From assembly GCF_018343525.1 (NCBI RefSeq), contig NZ_JAGYPH010000002.1, positions 1,073,768 to 1,137,767 on the forward strand: DNA of 64,000 bases, given 5' to 3'. The notes beneath the pieces were generated by a model. That model worked only from the letters and a program-made list of their open reading frames with translations. It was not told the DNA's origin and ran no database searches. This DNA comes from Lederbergia citrea (GTDB lineage Bacteria; Bacillota; Bacilli; Bacillales; Bacillaceae_C). Positions 47,477 to 57,396 of this stretch are shown here, piece by piece (positions within the stretch are counted from its first letter, which is position 1; each line of letters opens with the position of its first letter). The translations under genes and the position numbers were made by a program.

Positions 47477-48631
47477 CTAACTAAATGCCTGTTTCAGCCT
47501 TTTTAGCCCTTCTTCCACAATCGAGCGATGACAAGCTATATTTAGCCGAATAAAGTTTTCGCCGCCTGGTCCATAGGCATCTCCGAAATTTACTGCAAGC
47601 TTGCCTTTTTCCAGCAATTTTTCAGGCAACTCTTTATCTTCCAAGCCGGTTTTACTACAATCAATCCAGATGAGATAGGATCCTTCTGGTTCAATCACTT
47701 CTAGCTCAGGAAGATTGGCTGCTAATTCCGTTTTGACAAACTCTATATTTGAACGTATGTATGCAAGTACGTCATCCAACCATTGCTCACCGTGTAAATA
47801 AGCGGCTTCCATTGCAATGGTCCCGAAAGTATTTAATGTAAAAAAGCCCTCTTTCATATGGATTTCGGATATCTTTTTCCGCATGTCTTCATTCGGTACA
47901 ACCATAAATGATGACTGCAAACCTGCAAGGTTAAAAGTCTTGCTCGGAGCCATAAAGGTTAGTGTAAAGTCCGCATAAGAAGGCTCTAAAGAACCAATGG
48001 GGATATGTTTAAACGGAGGAGCTACAAGATCGGCATGTATTTCATCGGAAGCAATGATAACACCGTATTTTCTACAAAGCTCGGCCATTGTTACGAGTTC
48101 ATCTTTTGTCCATACTCTTCCTCCGGGATTATGCGGGCTGCATAATAAAAATAACTTTACTCCGCTTTTTAACTTTTCTTCAAAATCATTGAAATCTATT
48201 TCATATCTTCCATTTTTCATTTGCAAAGGAGAATTAACTACCTCTCTCATATTGTTTTCAATCATATTAAAAAAAGGAGTGTAAACTGGTGACTGCAGAA
48301 GAACTTTATCTCCCGGTTCAGTAAAGGCCCGAATCGCAGTACCAATCGATGGAACAACTCCAGGGCTGTACCTTAGCCATGCAGGTTTGATTTCCCACCT
48401 ATGGCGTTTTTTTATCCAGCTGACAATCGCATTTTCAGTGCTCTCTTCCACAATCGTATAGCCGAAAATCCCATGCTCCAAGCGGTGTTTCATCGCCTCG
48501 AGCACTGGTTCAGGCGGACGAAAATCCATGTCGGCCACCCACATTGGCAGTAAATCATCCTTTCCGAAGACGGCTTTCATACCATCCCATTTCACCGATG
48601 AAGTATTTTTTCTATCAATAAACTTGTCCAT
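47477..48631 (-). CDS. patB: PLP-dependent C-S lyase PatB (MalY/PatB family)
   Basis: A 384-residue fold-type I aminotransferase-like enzyme. PLP lysine is Lys231 in APSKTFNLAGLQ; CSPHNPGGRVW and SDEIHADLV are the family blocks. PatB cleaves cystathionine or cysteine C-S bonds. In B. subtilis it lies beside kapB/kinB, and here it is in the same neighbourhood. GGAGGG precedes the start on the minus strand. Confidence 0.93.
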   Translation of the reverse strand: MDKFIDRKNTSSVKWDGMKAVFGKDDLLPMWVADMDFRPPEPVLEAMKHRLEHGIFGYTIVEESTENAIVSWIKKRHRWEIKPAWLRYSPGVVPSIGTAIRAFTEPGDKVLLQSPVYTPFFNMIENNMREVVNSPLQMKNGRYEIDFNDFEEKLKSGVKLFLLCSPHNPGGRVWTKDELVTMAELCRKYGVIIASDEIHADLVAPPFKHIPIGSLEPSYADFTLTFMAPSKTFNLAGLQSSFMVVPNEDMRKKISEIHMKEGFFTLNTFGTIAMEAAYLHGEQWLDDVLAYIRSNIEFVKTELAANLPELEVIEPEGSYLIWIDCSKTGLEDKELPEKLLEKGKLAVNFGDAYGPGGENFIRLNIACHRSIVEEGLKRLKQAFS

Positions 48632-48695
48632 TTTATTTCTCCCTCCTTGAGTGAAAAGCTCATTTCTCCAATCATATGTCTACAATAAATGAATT

Positions 48696-49538
48696 TCAAG
48701 AAAAGGATTGATCACTTTGGATAAAATTCTGAATTTCTTCAAACACCTCTTCAGGCTTTTCTTCAGGAATTAAGTGGCCGGCTCCTGAGAGGATGACAAG
48801 CTTTGAATTTGGCAAATCATTGGCAAGGCGCTTGCCAATATCGGGGGGCACGACACGATCATGTTCTCCCCATATAAGCAGGCAGGGTGTATCAATGGTA
48901 AGGAGCACCTTAGAGTCAAGGTCTCCTTCCCGATGGCGAATCATTTTTGTAAGCGCGCGGAAAATATACGGATCATCAAAAGGTGCCGAATAACCGTTAA
49001 TCATTTCTTCATCTATGATCGCTTTATCATAAACAACATGATTTAAATTGCCGATCACACCGGTTTTTCCTAAATGGTATTTCACGAATCGATGAAAAAA
49101 TGGTAGATAGGATGATAATACGAGGTGTTTCTTAGATCGTGGCAAATATCCCGAACTGGATAAAAGTATGCCTTTTTTGATAAAACCAGGTCGCTGATTC
49201 AGCATGTTTAAAACAATTTGTCCCCCCATAGAGTGACCGGCGGCATATATATTTTGATCACCCATTTTCTCAAGCAACTGAAGCACTGTTTTTGAAACGC
49301 TTTCATAAGAATAGCGATAATTCCTTGCTTTACCGCTTTTTCCAAATGGAGGGAGGTCTATCAAAATAAGATTAAAATCTTTAATCAATAACGGTACGAG
49401 CTTACGGAAGCTAAAGGAAGACGATAAAAATCCATGCAGCAAAACAATGGTATTTTTCGATTGTGAATGAAGGTATTTTTCATAATAAAGATCAATGTCA
49501 TTGATCTTAACGCAATGGGTAGAAGGAATTTCCTGCAT
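48696..49538 (-). CDS. yugF: Alpha/beta hydrolase YugF
   Basis: A 280-residue alpha/beta hydrolase. The nucleophile is Ser103 in GHSMGG, the acid is in LLIWGEHDRVVPP and the base His is in SGAGHLIPEE; HGFLSS forms the oxyanion region. No signal peptide. The substrate is unknown. AGAGGTG lies before ATG 49538. Confidence 0.92.
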   Translation of the reverse strand: MQEIPSTHCVKINDIDLYYEKYLHSQSKNTIVLLHGFLSSSFSFRKLVPLLIKDFNLILIDLPPFGKSGKARNYRYSYESVSKTVLQLLEKMGDQNIYAAGHSMGGQIVLNMLNQRPGFIKKGILLSSSGYLPRSKKHLVLSSYLPFFHRFVKYHLGKTGVIGNLNHVVYDKAIIDEEMINGYSAPFDDPYIFRALTKMIRHREGDLDSKVLLTIDTPCLLIWGEHDRVVPPDIGKRLANDLPNSKLVILSGAGHLIPEEKPEEVFEEIQNFIQSDQSFS

Positions 49539-49683
49539 TGTATCACCTCTTAATATATACTTTACCCTGTTTTAAGAAGAAAATAAAAACGACTGTGAAA
49601 CAAAATAGAAAAAAATTGCAAACATAAAGAGGTTTGAAAGGGTTTGCTTGGGGAAAAATTTCTATAAGCCATGTGGAACAACT

Positions 49684-49712
49684 TTGATTCTAAGCATTCT
49701 CTATGTTATAAT
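49684..49712 (+). promoter_or_regulatory. SigA promoter of yugI
   Basis: TTGATT (49684-49689), 17-base spacer, TATAAT (49707-49712) with an extended TGT just before it. Confidence 0.78.
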
Positions 49713-49763
49713 TTACAATTGCGTAAAATAGGAGAAAATCTAATATAAACTAGGAGTGTTTCC

Positions 49764-50156
49764 ATGACTACAAAATATGAAACAGGCGATGTAATTACAG
49801 GAAAGGTAACAGGTATTCAAGCGTATGGAGCGTTTGTTGCGCTAGACGACCAAACACAAGGGCTTGTCCACATTTCTGAAATTAAACATGGCTTTGTAAA
49901 AGACATTAACGAATTTTTATCAGTCGGGGATGAAGTAAAGGTAAAGGTACTGAATGTTGATGAGGCAAAGGGAAAAATTAGCCTGTCGATTCGAGCAACA
50001 GAAGAAGCACCGAAGCAACAACAGGAGCCAAAAAAACCTCGTCGCCAAGGTACGGTGAAAACAGAGGACACTGGAAATGAAGGCTTCAACACGTTAAAAG
50101 ATAAGCTCCAAGAGTGGATCGATCAATCTGAACGAAATGATTTAATAAAAAAATAA
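49764..50156 (+). CDS. yugI: S1 RNA-binding general stress protein YugI (GSP13)
   Basis: A 130-residue protein with one S1 domain (residues 5-76: GDVITGKVTGIQAYGAFVAL, GLVHISEIKHGFV, VGDEVKVKVLNVD) and a Lys/Pro/Gln-rich linker to an acidic helical tail. YugI/GSP13 binds ribosomes and is induced by stress. GGAGTG precedes ATG 49764. Confidence 0.93.
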   Translation: MTTKYETGDVITGKVTGIQAYGAFVALDDQTQGLVHISEIKHGFVKDINEFLSVGDEVKVKVLNVDEAKGKISLSIRATEEAPKQQQEPKKPRRQGTVKTEDTGNEGFNTLKDKLQEWIDQSERNDLIKK

Positions 50157-50164
50157 TTTTCCAG

Positions 50165-50207
50165 GAGAGGATATCCTTCATTTAGGGGGAGATCCTCTCT
50201 TTTTTGT
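50165..50207 (+). terminator. Terminator after yugI
   Basis: GAGAGGAT and ATCCTCTC arms, then TTTTTT. Confidence 0.87.
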
Positions 50208-50287
50208 CACTAGTAATAATATCGCTCGGATTGAAAATATGTTACTATTTATTTGACCGAAAATAAGTCACAAGGGGAGGAAATAAC

Positions 50288-51832
50288 GTGATTCCTTATA
50301 AACATGAACCTTTTACAGACTTTTCAAAAGAAGAGAATAAACAAGCATTTGAAGCAGGTTTACATCTGGTAAAAAGCTATCTTGGTCAAGAGTATCCGCT
50401 CATTATTGGCGGTGAACGCATTACTACTGAAGAAAAAATAGTGTCTGTTAATCCATCTAATAAAGAAGAAATAGTCGGCCGTGTATCAAAAGCAAACAAG
50501 GAGCTTGCAGAAAAAGCAATGAACAGTGCACTTGCAGCTTTTGAGACATGGAAAAAAACAAAAGCCGAATTTCGAGCAGATGTTTTATTTAAAGCAGCTA
50601 CGATTATTCGTCGCCGTAAACATGAATTTTCCGCACTTTTAGTGAAAGAAGCAGGGAAGCCTTGGAATGAAGCAGATGCAGATACAGCAGAAGCGATTGA
50701 CTTTTTGGAATATTATGCACGGCAAATGATAGAGTTAAAGGATGGAAAACGTGTAGAAAGCCGTCCCGGTGAATACAATCGCTACGATTATATACCGCTT
50801 GGTGTAAGCGTCGTCATTTCTCCTTGGAATTTTGCGCTTGCTATAATGGCAGGAACGACTGTTGCCGCAATGGTAACCGGAAATACGGTATTATTAAAAC
50901 CAGCATCAACAACGCCAGTAATAGCAGCAAAGTTTATTGAAGTACTAGAAGAAGCGGGTATGCCAAAAGGGGTCGTCAATTATATACCTGGAAGCGGCTC
51001 TGAAGTAGGAGACTACTTGGTAGATCATCCGAAAACGCGTTTTATTAGTTTTACAGGATCCCGGGAAGTGGGGACTCGTATTTACGAGCGTGCCTCGAAA
51101 GTGAATGAAGGCCAAATTTGGCTAAAGCGTGTCATCGCCGAAATGGGCGGTAAAGATACAATCGTAGTGGACAAGGATGCCGACCTTGAATTAGCTTCCC
51201 AGTCCATTGTTAAATCTTCCTTTGGATTTTCAGGTCAAAAATGCTCGGCGTGTTCACGTGCAATTATTGTGGAAGATGTATATAATCAGGTGCTGGAACG
51301 TGCCGTTGCGTTAACAAAGGAATTAACAATTGGGAATCCGGAAACTCAGGCTCACTTTATGGGTCCCGTAAATGACCAAAATGCGTACGATAAAATAATG
51401 AATTATATAGAAATTGGCAAGGAAGAAGGAGAACTAAAGGTGGGTGGAGATGGAGACGACTCTAAGGGCTACTTCGTAAACCCAACGATTTTCGCCGGGC
51501 TTGATCCGGAAGCACGATTAATGAAAGAAGAAATTTTTGGACCTGTTGTTGCTTTTGCAAAAGCAAAGAATTTTAAAGAGGCCATTCAAATTGCGAATAA
51601 CACAGACTTTGGATTAACCGGTGCAGTTATTACGAATAACCGTGAACATATGGAGTTTGCCCGCCAAGAATTCCATGTCGGCAATCTGTATTTCAACCGT
51701 GGCTGCACAGGCGCGATCGTCGGCTATCAGCCATTTGGAGGATTTAATATGTCCGGTACAGATTCAAAAGCTGGGGGTCCAGATTACCTCCTATTGCATT
51801 TACAGGCAAAAACCACGTCTGAAATGTATTAA
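50288..51832 (+). CDS. rocA: 1-pyrroline-5-carboxylate dehydrogenase RocA
   Basis: A 514-residue aldehyde dehydrogenase that oxidises pyrroline-5-carboxylate (glutamate semialdehyde) to glutamate in arginine and proline breakdown. Glu285 (IAEMGGKD) and catalytic Cys319 ([13 protein letters not shown]) are present, as are the PWNFALAI and FTGSREVG blocks. It is first in a rocA-rocD-rocG run. An extended -10 (TGTTACTAT, 50240-50248) lies upstream without a good -35; no SigL (-24/-12) site was seen. Confidence 0.95.
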   Translation: MIPYKHEPFTDFSKEENKQAFEAGLHLVKSYLGQEYPLIIGGERITTEEKIVSVNPSNKEEIVGRVSKANKELAEKAMNSALAAFETWKKTKAEFRADVLFKAATIIRRRKHEFSALLVKEAGKPWNEADADTAEAIDFLEYYARQMIELKDGKRVESRPGEYNRYDYIPLGVSVVISPWNFALAIMAGTTVAAMVTGNTVLLKPASTTPVIAAKFIEVLEEAGMPKGVVNYIPGSGSEVGDYLVDHPKTRFISFTGSREVGTRIYERASKVNEGQIWLKRVIAEMGGKDTIVVDKDADLELASQSIVKSSFGFSGQKCSACSRAIIVEDVYNQVLERAVALTKELTIGNPETQAHFMGPVNDQNAYDKIMNYIEIGKEEGELKVGGDGDDSKGYFVNPTIFAGLDPEARLMKEEIFGPVVAFAKAKNFKEAIQIANNTDFGLTGAVITNNREHMEFARQEFHVGNLYFNRGCTGAIVGYQPFGGFNMSGTDSKAGGPDYLLLHLQAKTTSEMY

Positions 51833-51873
51833 TTCTCTTCACAAGTCATAAATTCGACAGGGGATTGATAGAG

Positions 51874-53067
51874 ATGACGATAAATACAAAAGAAATAATA
51901 GAACAAACCGATAAATACGGTGCGAAAAATTATCATCCGCTTCCAATTGTTATTTCGGAAGCACAAGGGGTATGGATAAAAGACCCTGAAGAAAAAAAAT
52001 ATCTGGATATGTTGAGTGCATATTCGGCGGTTAACCAAGGCCACCGCCATCCAAAAATTATTCAAGCTTTAAAAGATCAAGCTGACAGGGTAACATTGAC
52101 CTCCCGCGCTTTTCATAGCGATCAACTTGGCCCTTGGTATGAAAAAATTTGCAACCTGACGAATAAAGATATGGTATTGCCAATGAACACTGGCGCAGAA
52201 GCAGTGGAAACAGCAATCAAAGCTGCGAGGCGCTGGGCGTATGAAGTAAAAGGTGTTGCTAATAATAAGGCTAAAATCATCGCTTGTGAAGGCAATTTTC
52301 ATGGAAGAACAATGACTGCAGTTTCCCTTTCCTCTGAAGAAGAATATAAAAGTGGCTTCGGACCAATGCTTCCTGGTATCCAGCTGATTCCATATGGCGA
52401 TCTAGAAGCACTGAAACAGGCAATTACTCCCGAAACAGCAGCATTTTTGATTGAGCCTATCCAAGGAGAAGCCGGCATTATCATCCCACCTGCCGGATTT
52501 TTGAAAGCGGCTTATGAGCTTTGTAGAGAAAATAATGTTATATTTATTGCTGATGAAATTCAAGCAGGACTTGGACGCACCGGAAAAATGTTTGCCTGCG
52601 ATTGGGATGGCGTCGAACCCGATATGTATGTGTTAGGGAAAGCGCTAGGGGGCGGAGTATACCCAATCTCCTGTGTGGCAGCAAACCGTGACATTCTCGG
52701 AGTCTTTAACCCAGGATCACATGGTTCTACCTTTGGAGGCAATCCGCTCGCATGCGCAGTGTCAATTGCAGCCCTTGAGGTAATTGAAAATGAAAAGCTT
52801 TCCGAGCGATCGCTTGAACTTGGGCAATATTTTATGTCAAAATTAAAAGAAATCGAACATCCGGCGATAAAGGAAGTAAGAGGCAAAGGGTTATTCATTG
52901 GTGTCGAGTTGACTGAAAATGCACGCCCATATTGCGAAGCTTTAAAAACAGAAGGGCTTCTTTGCAAGGAAACACATGACACCGTCATCCGCTTTGCACC
53001 TCCATTGATTATTACAAAAGAGGAATTGGATTGGGCGATTGAACGTATTAAAAAAGTTCTTTCATAA
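51874..53067 (+). CDS. rocD: Ornithine aminotransferase RocD
   Basis: A 397-residue PLP aminotransferase converting ornithine and 2-oxoglutarate to glutamate semialdehyde and glutamate. PLP lysine is Lys256 in [25 protein letters not shown] is the class III signature. ATG 51874 is preferred over TTG 51865, which abuts the ACAGGGGA site. It begins 41 bases after rocA, whose substrate it makes. Confidence 0.95.
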   Translation: MTINTKEIIEQTDKYGAKNYHPLPIVISEAQGVWIKDPEEKKYLDMLSAYSAVNQGHRHPKIIQALKDQADRVTLTSRAFHSDQLGPWYEKICNLTNKDMVLPMNTGAEAVETAIKAARRWAYEVKGVANNKAKIIACEGNFHGRTMTAVSLSSEEEYKSGFGPMLPGIQLIPYGDLEALKQAITPETAAFLIEPIQGEAGIIIPPAGFLKAAYELCRENNVIFIADEIQAGLGRTGKMFACDWDGVEPDMYVLGKALGGGVYPISCVAANRDILGVFNPGSHGSTFGGNPLACAVSIAALEVIENEKLSERSLELGQYFMSKLKEIEHPAIKEVRGKGLFIGVELTENARPYCEALKTEGLLCKETHDTVIRFAPPLIITKEELDWAIERIKKVLS

Positions 53068-53111
53068 TGATATAATTAATCTGATTACACAATAAAGAGG
53101 CGAAAAAAACG

Positions 53112-54356
53112 ATGGCAGAAAATCTAAACTTATTTACATCAACACAAGAGGTAATTAAAGATGGCCTCAACAAGCTTGGTTTTGGCGAAGAAATGTATGA
53201 GCTCCTTAAAGAACCGATGAGAATGTTGACAGTCCGGATTCCAGTTCGGATGGACGACGGTTCAGTTAATGTTTATACAGGATTTCGTGCACAGCATAAT
53301 GACTCAGTTGGCCCAACAAAAGGCGGTGTCCGTTTCCACCCAGAAGTGACTGAGGAAGAAGTAAAGGCAATGTCCATGTGGATGAGTATTAAATGCGGGA
53401 TTGTCAATCTTCCATATGGTGGTGGTAAAGGCGGCATCATTTGTGATCCACGTACAATGTCGATGGGTGAAATTGAACGTCTCAGCCGTGGATATGTTCG
53501 TGCAATCAGCCAAGTGGTTGGACCGACAAAAGATATACCTGCACCAGACGTGTACACTAACTCCCAAATCATGGCTTGGATGATGGATGAGTATAGCCGA
53601 CTTCGTGAAAATGATTCTCCAGGTTTTATCACTGGGAAACCAATCGTGCTTGGTGGTTCCCAAGGCAGGGAGAAAGCAACTGCCCAAGGTGTAACAATTT
53701 GTATTGAAGAAGCTGCAAAGAAACGTGGAATAGATTTGAAAGATGCAAGAATTGTCATTCAAGGGTTCGGTAACGCAGGAAGCTTCCTGTCTAAGTTCCT
53801 TTATGATGCTGGGGCAAAAATCGTAGGTATCTCTGATGCCTACGGAGCACTCCATGATCCAGATGGACTTGATATTGATTATTTGCTTGACCGCCGAGAC
53901 AGCTTTGGAACAGTAACAACATTATTTGAAAATACAATAACAAATAAAGAACTATTTGAACTTGATTGTGACATTATTGTACCAGCAGCGGTCGCCAACC
54001 AAATAACTGCTGATAATGCACCTAATATTAAAGCCTCCATTGTGGTTGAGGCTGCTAATGGCCCGACTACTGAGGAAGCAACAAAAATTTTAACGGAACG
54101 AGGTATTTTACTTGTTCCAGATGTTTTGGCAAGTGCAGGAGGCGTAACCGTATCCTATTTTGAGTGGGTTCAAAACAATCAGGGCTATTATTGGACTGAA
54201 GAAGAAGTGAATGAAAAACTACAAACTAAGCTTGTCAACGCATTTGAAAATGTCTATAATACGGCCGAGAGTCGCAGAGTAAATATGCGTCTTGCGGCAT
54301 ATATGGTAGGCATGCGTAACGTAGCGGAAGCATCTAGATTTAGAGGATGGGTTTAA
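53112..54356 (+). CDS. rocG: NAD-type glutamate dehydrogenase RocG/GudB
   Basis: A 414-residue catabolic glutamate dehydrogenase producing 2-oxoglutarate and ammonia. The catalytic lysine is Lys106 in [19 protein letters not shown] binds substrate and [11 protein letters not shown] is the NAD fold. The inactivating 9-bp duplication known in laboratory gudB is absent. It lies 44 bases after rocD and ends the cluster. RocG and GudB cannot be told apart from sequence here. Confidence 0.94.
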   Translation: MAENLNLFTSTQEVIKDGLNKLGFGEEMYELLKEPMRMLTVRIPVRMDDGSVNVYTGFRAQHNDSVGPTKGGVRFHPEVTEEEVKAMSMWMSIKCGIVNLPYGGGKGGIICDPRTMSMGEIERLSRGYVRAISQVVGPTKDIPAPDVYTNSQIMAWMMDEYSRLRENDSPGFITGKPIVLGGSQGREKATAQGVTICIEEAAKKRGIDLKDARIVIQGFGNAGSFLSKFLYDAGAKIVGISDAYGALHDPDGLDIDYLLDRRDSFGTVTTLFENTITNKELFELDCDIIVPAAVANQITADNAPNIKASIVVEAANGPTTEEATKILTERGILLVPDVLASAGGVTVSYFEWVQNNQGYYWTEEEVNEKLQTKLVNAFENVYNTAESRRVNMRLAAYMVGMRNVAEASRFRGWV

Positions 54357-54359
54357 GAA

Positions 54360-54400
54360 CAAAAGCGGAAGCGCCTAAAATAGGCGTCTCCGCTTTTCTT
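54360..54400 (+). terminator. Terminator of the roc cluster
   Basis: AAAAGCGGA...GCGCCTA pairs with TAGGCG...TCCGCTTTT. Confidence 0.87.
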
Positions 54401-54405
54401 ATTTC

Positions 54406-54434
54406 TTGAAAATCTTTTCATGTTCAGCTAGAGT
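54406..54434 (+). promoter_or_regulatory. Candidate SigA promoter of pgi
   Basis: TTGAAA (54406-54411), 17-base spacer, TAGAGT (54429-54434), right after the roc terminator. Confidence 0.42.
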
Positions 54435-54474
54435 ATTACCATATAGGTTTTGCGACCATTTTGGGAGGTATATC

Positions 54475-55821
54475 ATGGGACATATTAAGTTAGATTATTC
54501 AAAGGCACTTGGTTTTTTTGGAGAGCATGAAATTACCTATTTGCAAGCAGCTGTACAAACTGCGCATAATCAATTGCATGAAAAGACTGGAGCAGGCAAC
54601 GATTACCTTGGGTGGATTGACCTCCCGGTTGACTACAATCGTGAAGAATTTTCCCGCATTCAAAAAGCGGCGGAAAAAATTAAGAGTGACAGTGATGTAT
54701 TGCTAGTAATCGGCATAGGCGGTTCTTATTTGGGTGCTCGTGCAGCCATTGAAATGCTTAACCACAGCTTTTACAATGCTCTTCCGAAAGATAAGCGAAA
54801 AACCCCACAAGTTCTATTTGTTGGAAATAATATTAGTTCTACATATATGACCGATGTGATGGACCTGCTAGATGGGAAAGATTTTTCTATTAACGTTATT
54901 TCCAAGTCAGGTACTACGACAGAACCTGCTCTTGCATTCCGGATTTTCCGTAAATTGCTCGAAGAAAAATACGGAAGAGAAGAAGCTAAGTCAAGAATAT
55001 ATGCAACGACGGATCAAACAAAAGGTGCACTCAAGACTCTTTCTAATGAAGAAGGCTATGAAACATTTGTCATTCCGGATGATGTCGGTGGCCGATATTC
55101 TGTATTGACAGCAGTTGGATTGCTCCCTATTGCAGTAAGCGGTGTTGAAATCGAGGAAATGATGAAGGGGGCAGCTGATGCACGAGACGAATTCAGTAGC
55201 CCTGAACTTGAAAAAAATATCGCTTATCAATACGCGGCGATCCGAAACGTTCTTTACAATAAAGGCAAAACAATCGAAATGCTCATTAATTATGAACCTG
55301 GGCTGCAATATTTTTCAGAGTGGTGGAAACAGCTATTTGGAGAAAGTGAAGGAAAAGACCAAAAAGGAATTTTTCCTGCATCGGCTAACTTTTCAACAGA
55401 CTTGCATTCGCTTGGACAATACGTACAAGAAGGTCGCCGTGATCTGTTCGAAACCGTCATTAAGGTTCAATCGTCACGACATGAAATTGTCATTGAAAGT
55501 GAGGCGAGCGATCTAGACGGATTGAATTATCTTGAAGGCAAAACCGTTGATTTCGTGAATGATAAAGCTTTTGAAGGTACATTATTGGCTCATACAGACG
55601 GCGGGGTGCCAAACTTAGTCGTTGAAATTCCTGCAATGGACGCATACACATTTGGATACCTAGTTTACTTCTTTGAAAAGGCATGTGCCTTAAGTGGTTA
55701 CTTACTCGGCGTCAATCCATTTGACCAACCAGGCGTGGAAGCTTATAAAGTGAATATGTTCGCACTTCTTGGAAAACCGGGCTTTGAAGAGAAAAAAGCA
55801 GAGCTGGAAAAACGTTTATAA
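54475..55821 (+). CDS. pgi: Glucose-6-phosphate isomerase
   Basis: A 448-residue glycolytic enzyme interconverting glucose 6-phosphate and fructose 6-phosphate. Signature regions are [50 protein letters not shown] and [17 protein letters not shown] 54475 (MGHIKLDYS) follows TTGGGAGG; a longer reading upstream would cross the promoter. Length is normal for Firmicutes. Confidence 0.97.
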   Translation: MGHIKLDYSKALGFFGEHEITYLQAAVQTAHNQLHEKTGAGNDYLGWIDLPVDYNREEFSRIQKAAEKIKSDSDVLLVIGIGGSYLGARAAIEMLNHSFYNALPKDKRKTPQVLFVGNNISSTYMTDVMDLLDGKDFSINVISKSGTTTEPALAFRIFRKLLEEKYGREEAKSRIYATTDQTKGALKTLSNEEGYETFVIPDDVGGRYSVLTAVGLLPIAVSGVEIEEMMKGAADARDEFSSPELEKNIAYQYAAIRNVLYNKGKTIEMLINYEPGLQYFSEWWKQLFGESEGKDQKGIFPASANFSTDLHSLGQYVQEGRRDLFETVIKVQSSRHEIVIESEASDLDGLNYLEGKTVDFVNDKAFEGTLLAHTDGGVPNLVVEIPAMDAYTFGYLVYFFEKACALSGYLLGVNPFDQPGVEAYKVNMFALLGKPGFEEKKAELEKRL

Positions 55822-55833
55822 TTTATGAAGTAA

Positions 55834-55872
55834 GGAGGCCCTTCGACTGATCGAAGGGGCCTCTTTTTCTTC
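55834..55872 (+). terminator. Terminator after pgi
   Basis: GAGGCCCTTCGA pairs with TCGAAGGGGCCTC, then TTTTTCTT. Confidence 0.9.
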
Positions 55873-55939
55873 ATATTGATAAAAAGTATAGCTTTTGTTT
55901 TCTTTGGGACAATAAAAGAAAACAAAGGAGTGTGCAAAA

Positions 55940-56344
55940 ATGATTCAAATTGAATCAACGCTGGAAGGCAGACGGTTTAATTTACATAAGCTTGAACAGC
56001 TACTGAAGCCAAAAGGCTATGTGATTGGCGGGAACTGGGACTATGACAGGGGATTCTTTGATTATAAAATGGCTGACGACGGTGGATATCAATATTTACG
56101 TATACCATTTACCGCTGTTGAGGGTCAGCTTGATTCTCGTGGTGTGATTGTCAGTATGGGAACCCCATTCGTAATATCACATGTATACCAAAAAGGTCTT
56201 GATGACCATGCGGATAGCAGTAATATGTCGGCTGCTTTTAATCAATTTTCTGAGCCGCAGGATCCTGACGGAACGATTGATGAACAGTATGTACAAATGG
56301 GAAAAGAGCTTATTCAGGAAATAGAATCCTTGCTAGCATTTTGA
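55940..56344 (+). CDS. yugN: YugN-like protein
   Basis: A 134-residue protein of the YugN family (FDYKMADDGGYQYLRIPFTAVEGQLD and TPFVISHVYQKGLDD). Function unknown. AAAGGAG precedes ATG 55940. It follows pgi as in B. subtilis. Confidence 0.9.
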   Translation: MIQIESTLEGRRFNLHKLEQLLKPKGYVIGGNWDYDRGFFDYKMADDGGYQYLRIPFTAVEGQLDSRGVIVSMGTPFVISHVYQKGLDDHADSSNMSAAFNQFSEPQDPDGTIDEQYVQMGKELIQEIESLLAF

Positions 56345-56381
56345 AAAAAAATGGGAGGCTTTTTCGGTTGAAAAAGCCTCC
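56344..56381 (-). terminator. Terminator of the minus-strand Arg/Cys-rich gene
   Basis: GGAGGCTTTTTC and GAAAAAGCCTCC arms; the T-run of eight follows on the minus strand. It may also serve yugN. Confidence 0.8.
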
Positions 56382-56391
56382 GCTATAAAGA

Positions 56392-56766
56392 TTATTGAGA
56401 TTTGATGCGAAGTGCTACAACATCCCTGCAGTTTACGATTATTAACTCGTCATGTTCTTCGTGACATTTTGTAAAGTTTGCACAGCAAGAATCGTCATCA
56501 AAGTCAATGAACCTTACATTTCGAATTTCTTCGCTGCTTTTTAAAAATAAGTCTACTCTCTGTAGCTTTCTCAATTCAGCTATTTCTCTACAGATACAAC
56601 TTCCGCAACGACGTCCCTCTCTTTCGAATTCGCGACCGCGTTCATGCTCGCAACGTTCGCAACCACGTTCATGCTCGCCTCTTTCTTCACGACATTCGCA
56701 TTCTACTCTTCTCCGACGTCGTCTGCGGGATTCTTCCCTTTCAAAAAAATCATCGTCATGCCACAT
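56392..56766 (-). CDS. Arg/Glu/Cys-rich protein, possible spore coat component (copy 1)
   Basis: A 124-residue protein. Residues 1-55 are a low-complexity run of Arg, Glu and Cys (RRRRRRRVECECREERGEHERGCERCEHERG). Residues 60-124 form a normal domain (LRKLQRVDLFLKSSEEIRNVRFIDFDDDSCCANF, then LIIVNCRDVVALRI), whose pattern recalls the Cys-rich C-termini of CotY/CotZ-like coat proteins; this likeness is weak. AGGAGCG lies before the start. The first 35 residues and 80 bases upstream are duplicated at 57022-57292. Coat function is inference. Confidence 0.75.
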   Translation of the reverse strand: MWHDDDFFEREESRRRRRRRVECECREERGEHERGCERCEHERGREFEREGRRCGSCICREIAELRKLQRVDLFLKSSEEIRNVRFIDFDDDSCCANFTKCHEEHDELIIVNCRDVVALRIKSQ

Positions 56767-56777
56767 TTACGAATCGC

Positions 56778-56860
56778 TCCTTATTATTTTTTAAAGCCTA
56801 TCGGCCTTTGTTAATAATATATTGACGAACGCCGTGCATTGATTGGACAGACAGTCTGGT
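56778..56860 (-). repeat. Duplicated upstream block, copy 1, with SpoIIID-like box
   Basis: From the ribosome site to the dyad CAGACAGTCTG, this block matches 57209-57292 at most positions (for example CGGCCTTTGTTA and TGCATTG.TTGGACAGAC). TTGGACAGAC (56843-56852) fits the SpoIIID consensus WWRRACARNY. It is the control region of the 56392-56766 gene. Confidence 0.7.
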
Positions 56861-57021
56861 TAAAATGACCATTTTTCATATACTTATCTATATCGAGAAA
56901 GTTTTTGCTGCTGGAAGCGTTGACAAATAGATGAAAGGTTTCTACATGCATGAAAAAACCTATCATGTACATTAGAGCCGTCCGGTTCCCTTTATTTACT
57001 AGAGAGAATTTTTGCTACCTG

Positions 57022-57198
57022 CTAAAAGTCATCAAAATCTCTTTCGCACTCACGCTCTTCACGAATACCTCTCACATCATCAAAATCATCGCAGAATCGC
57101 TCATGTCTTACTTCCCGACATTCACAAATAAACCTTCTCCGACGCCGCCGTCTGCGCTCTTCTACACCTCTTACTTCTTCATCAAATTCAAAAAACAT
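57022..57198 (-). CDS. Small Arg/Cys-rich protein, 58 aa (copy 2 of the N-terminal type)
   Basis: A 58-residue protein, MFFEFDEEVRGVEERRRRRR, then FICECREVRHERFC..., ending CERDFDDF. The poly-Arg run followed by CECRE matches the start of the 56392-56766 protein, but the C-terminal domain is missing. AAGGAGTGGG lies before the ATG, and the upstream block is duplicated too. A plus-strand frame over the same region lacks a ribosome site. Probably a partial duplicate that is still expressible; function unknown. Confidence 0.65.
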   Translation of the reverse strand: MFFEFDEEVRGVEERRRRRRRRFICECREVRHERFCDDFDDVRGIREERECERDFDDF

Positions 57199-57208
57199 AC
57201 ATATCCCA

Positions 57209-57292
57209 CTCCTTAATATTTTTAAAAGCCGATCGGCCTTTGTTAGTAATATATTGAGAAGTAAAGTGCATTGCTTGGACAGACTGTCTGGT
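57209..57292 (-). repeat. Duplicated upstream block, copy 2, with SpoIIID-like box
   Basis: Match of 56778-56860, with TTGGACAGAC at 57275-57284 and the dyad CAGACTGTCTG. It is the control region of the 57022-57198 gene. Confidence 0.7.
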
Positions 57293-57331
57293 GATATCGA
57301 ACATTTTTTATTTCAGTCATTCAATAGGCTG

Positions 57332-57378
57332 TGTTATAATGGATAGCGTTGAAAGAAAGCTGGAACAGATATGTTCCA
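57332..57378 (+). promoter_or_regulatory. Extended -10 promoter and leader dyad of the terC gene
   Basis: TGTTATAAT (57332-57340) is an extended -10 with a poor -35. The leader contains TGGAACA-GATA-TGTTCCA (57361-57378), a 7-base dyad just before the ribosome site. The usual Mn2+ (yybP-ykoY) riboswitch of terC genes was not seen. Confidence 0.5.
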
Positions 57379-57396
57379 ATGAAAGAAGGAAAAAGA

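Noticed and set aside
50200..50287. SigL-type promoter before rocA
   Set aside because: No TGGCAC-N5-TTGC pattern is present.
53273..53855. Long minus-strand frames inside rocG
   Set aside because: Antisense shadows of a strongly conserved gene with no ribosome sites.
56950..57216. An 88-codon plus-strand frame between the Arg/Cys-rich genes
   Set aside because: It is the antisense of the 58-residue minus-strand gene, which has the ribosome site and the duplicated control block.
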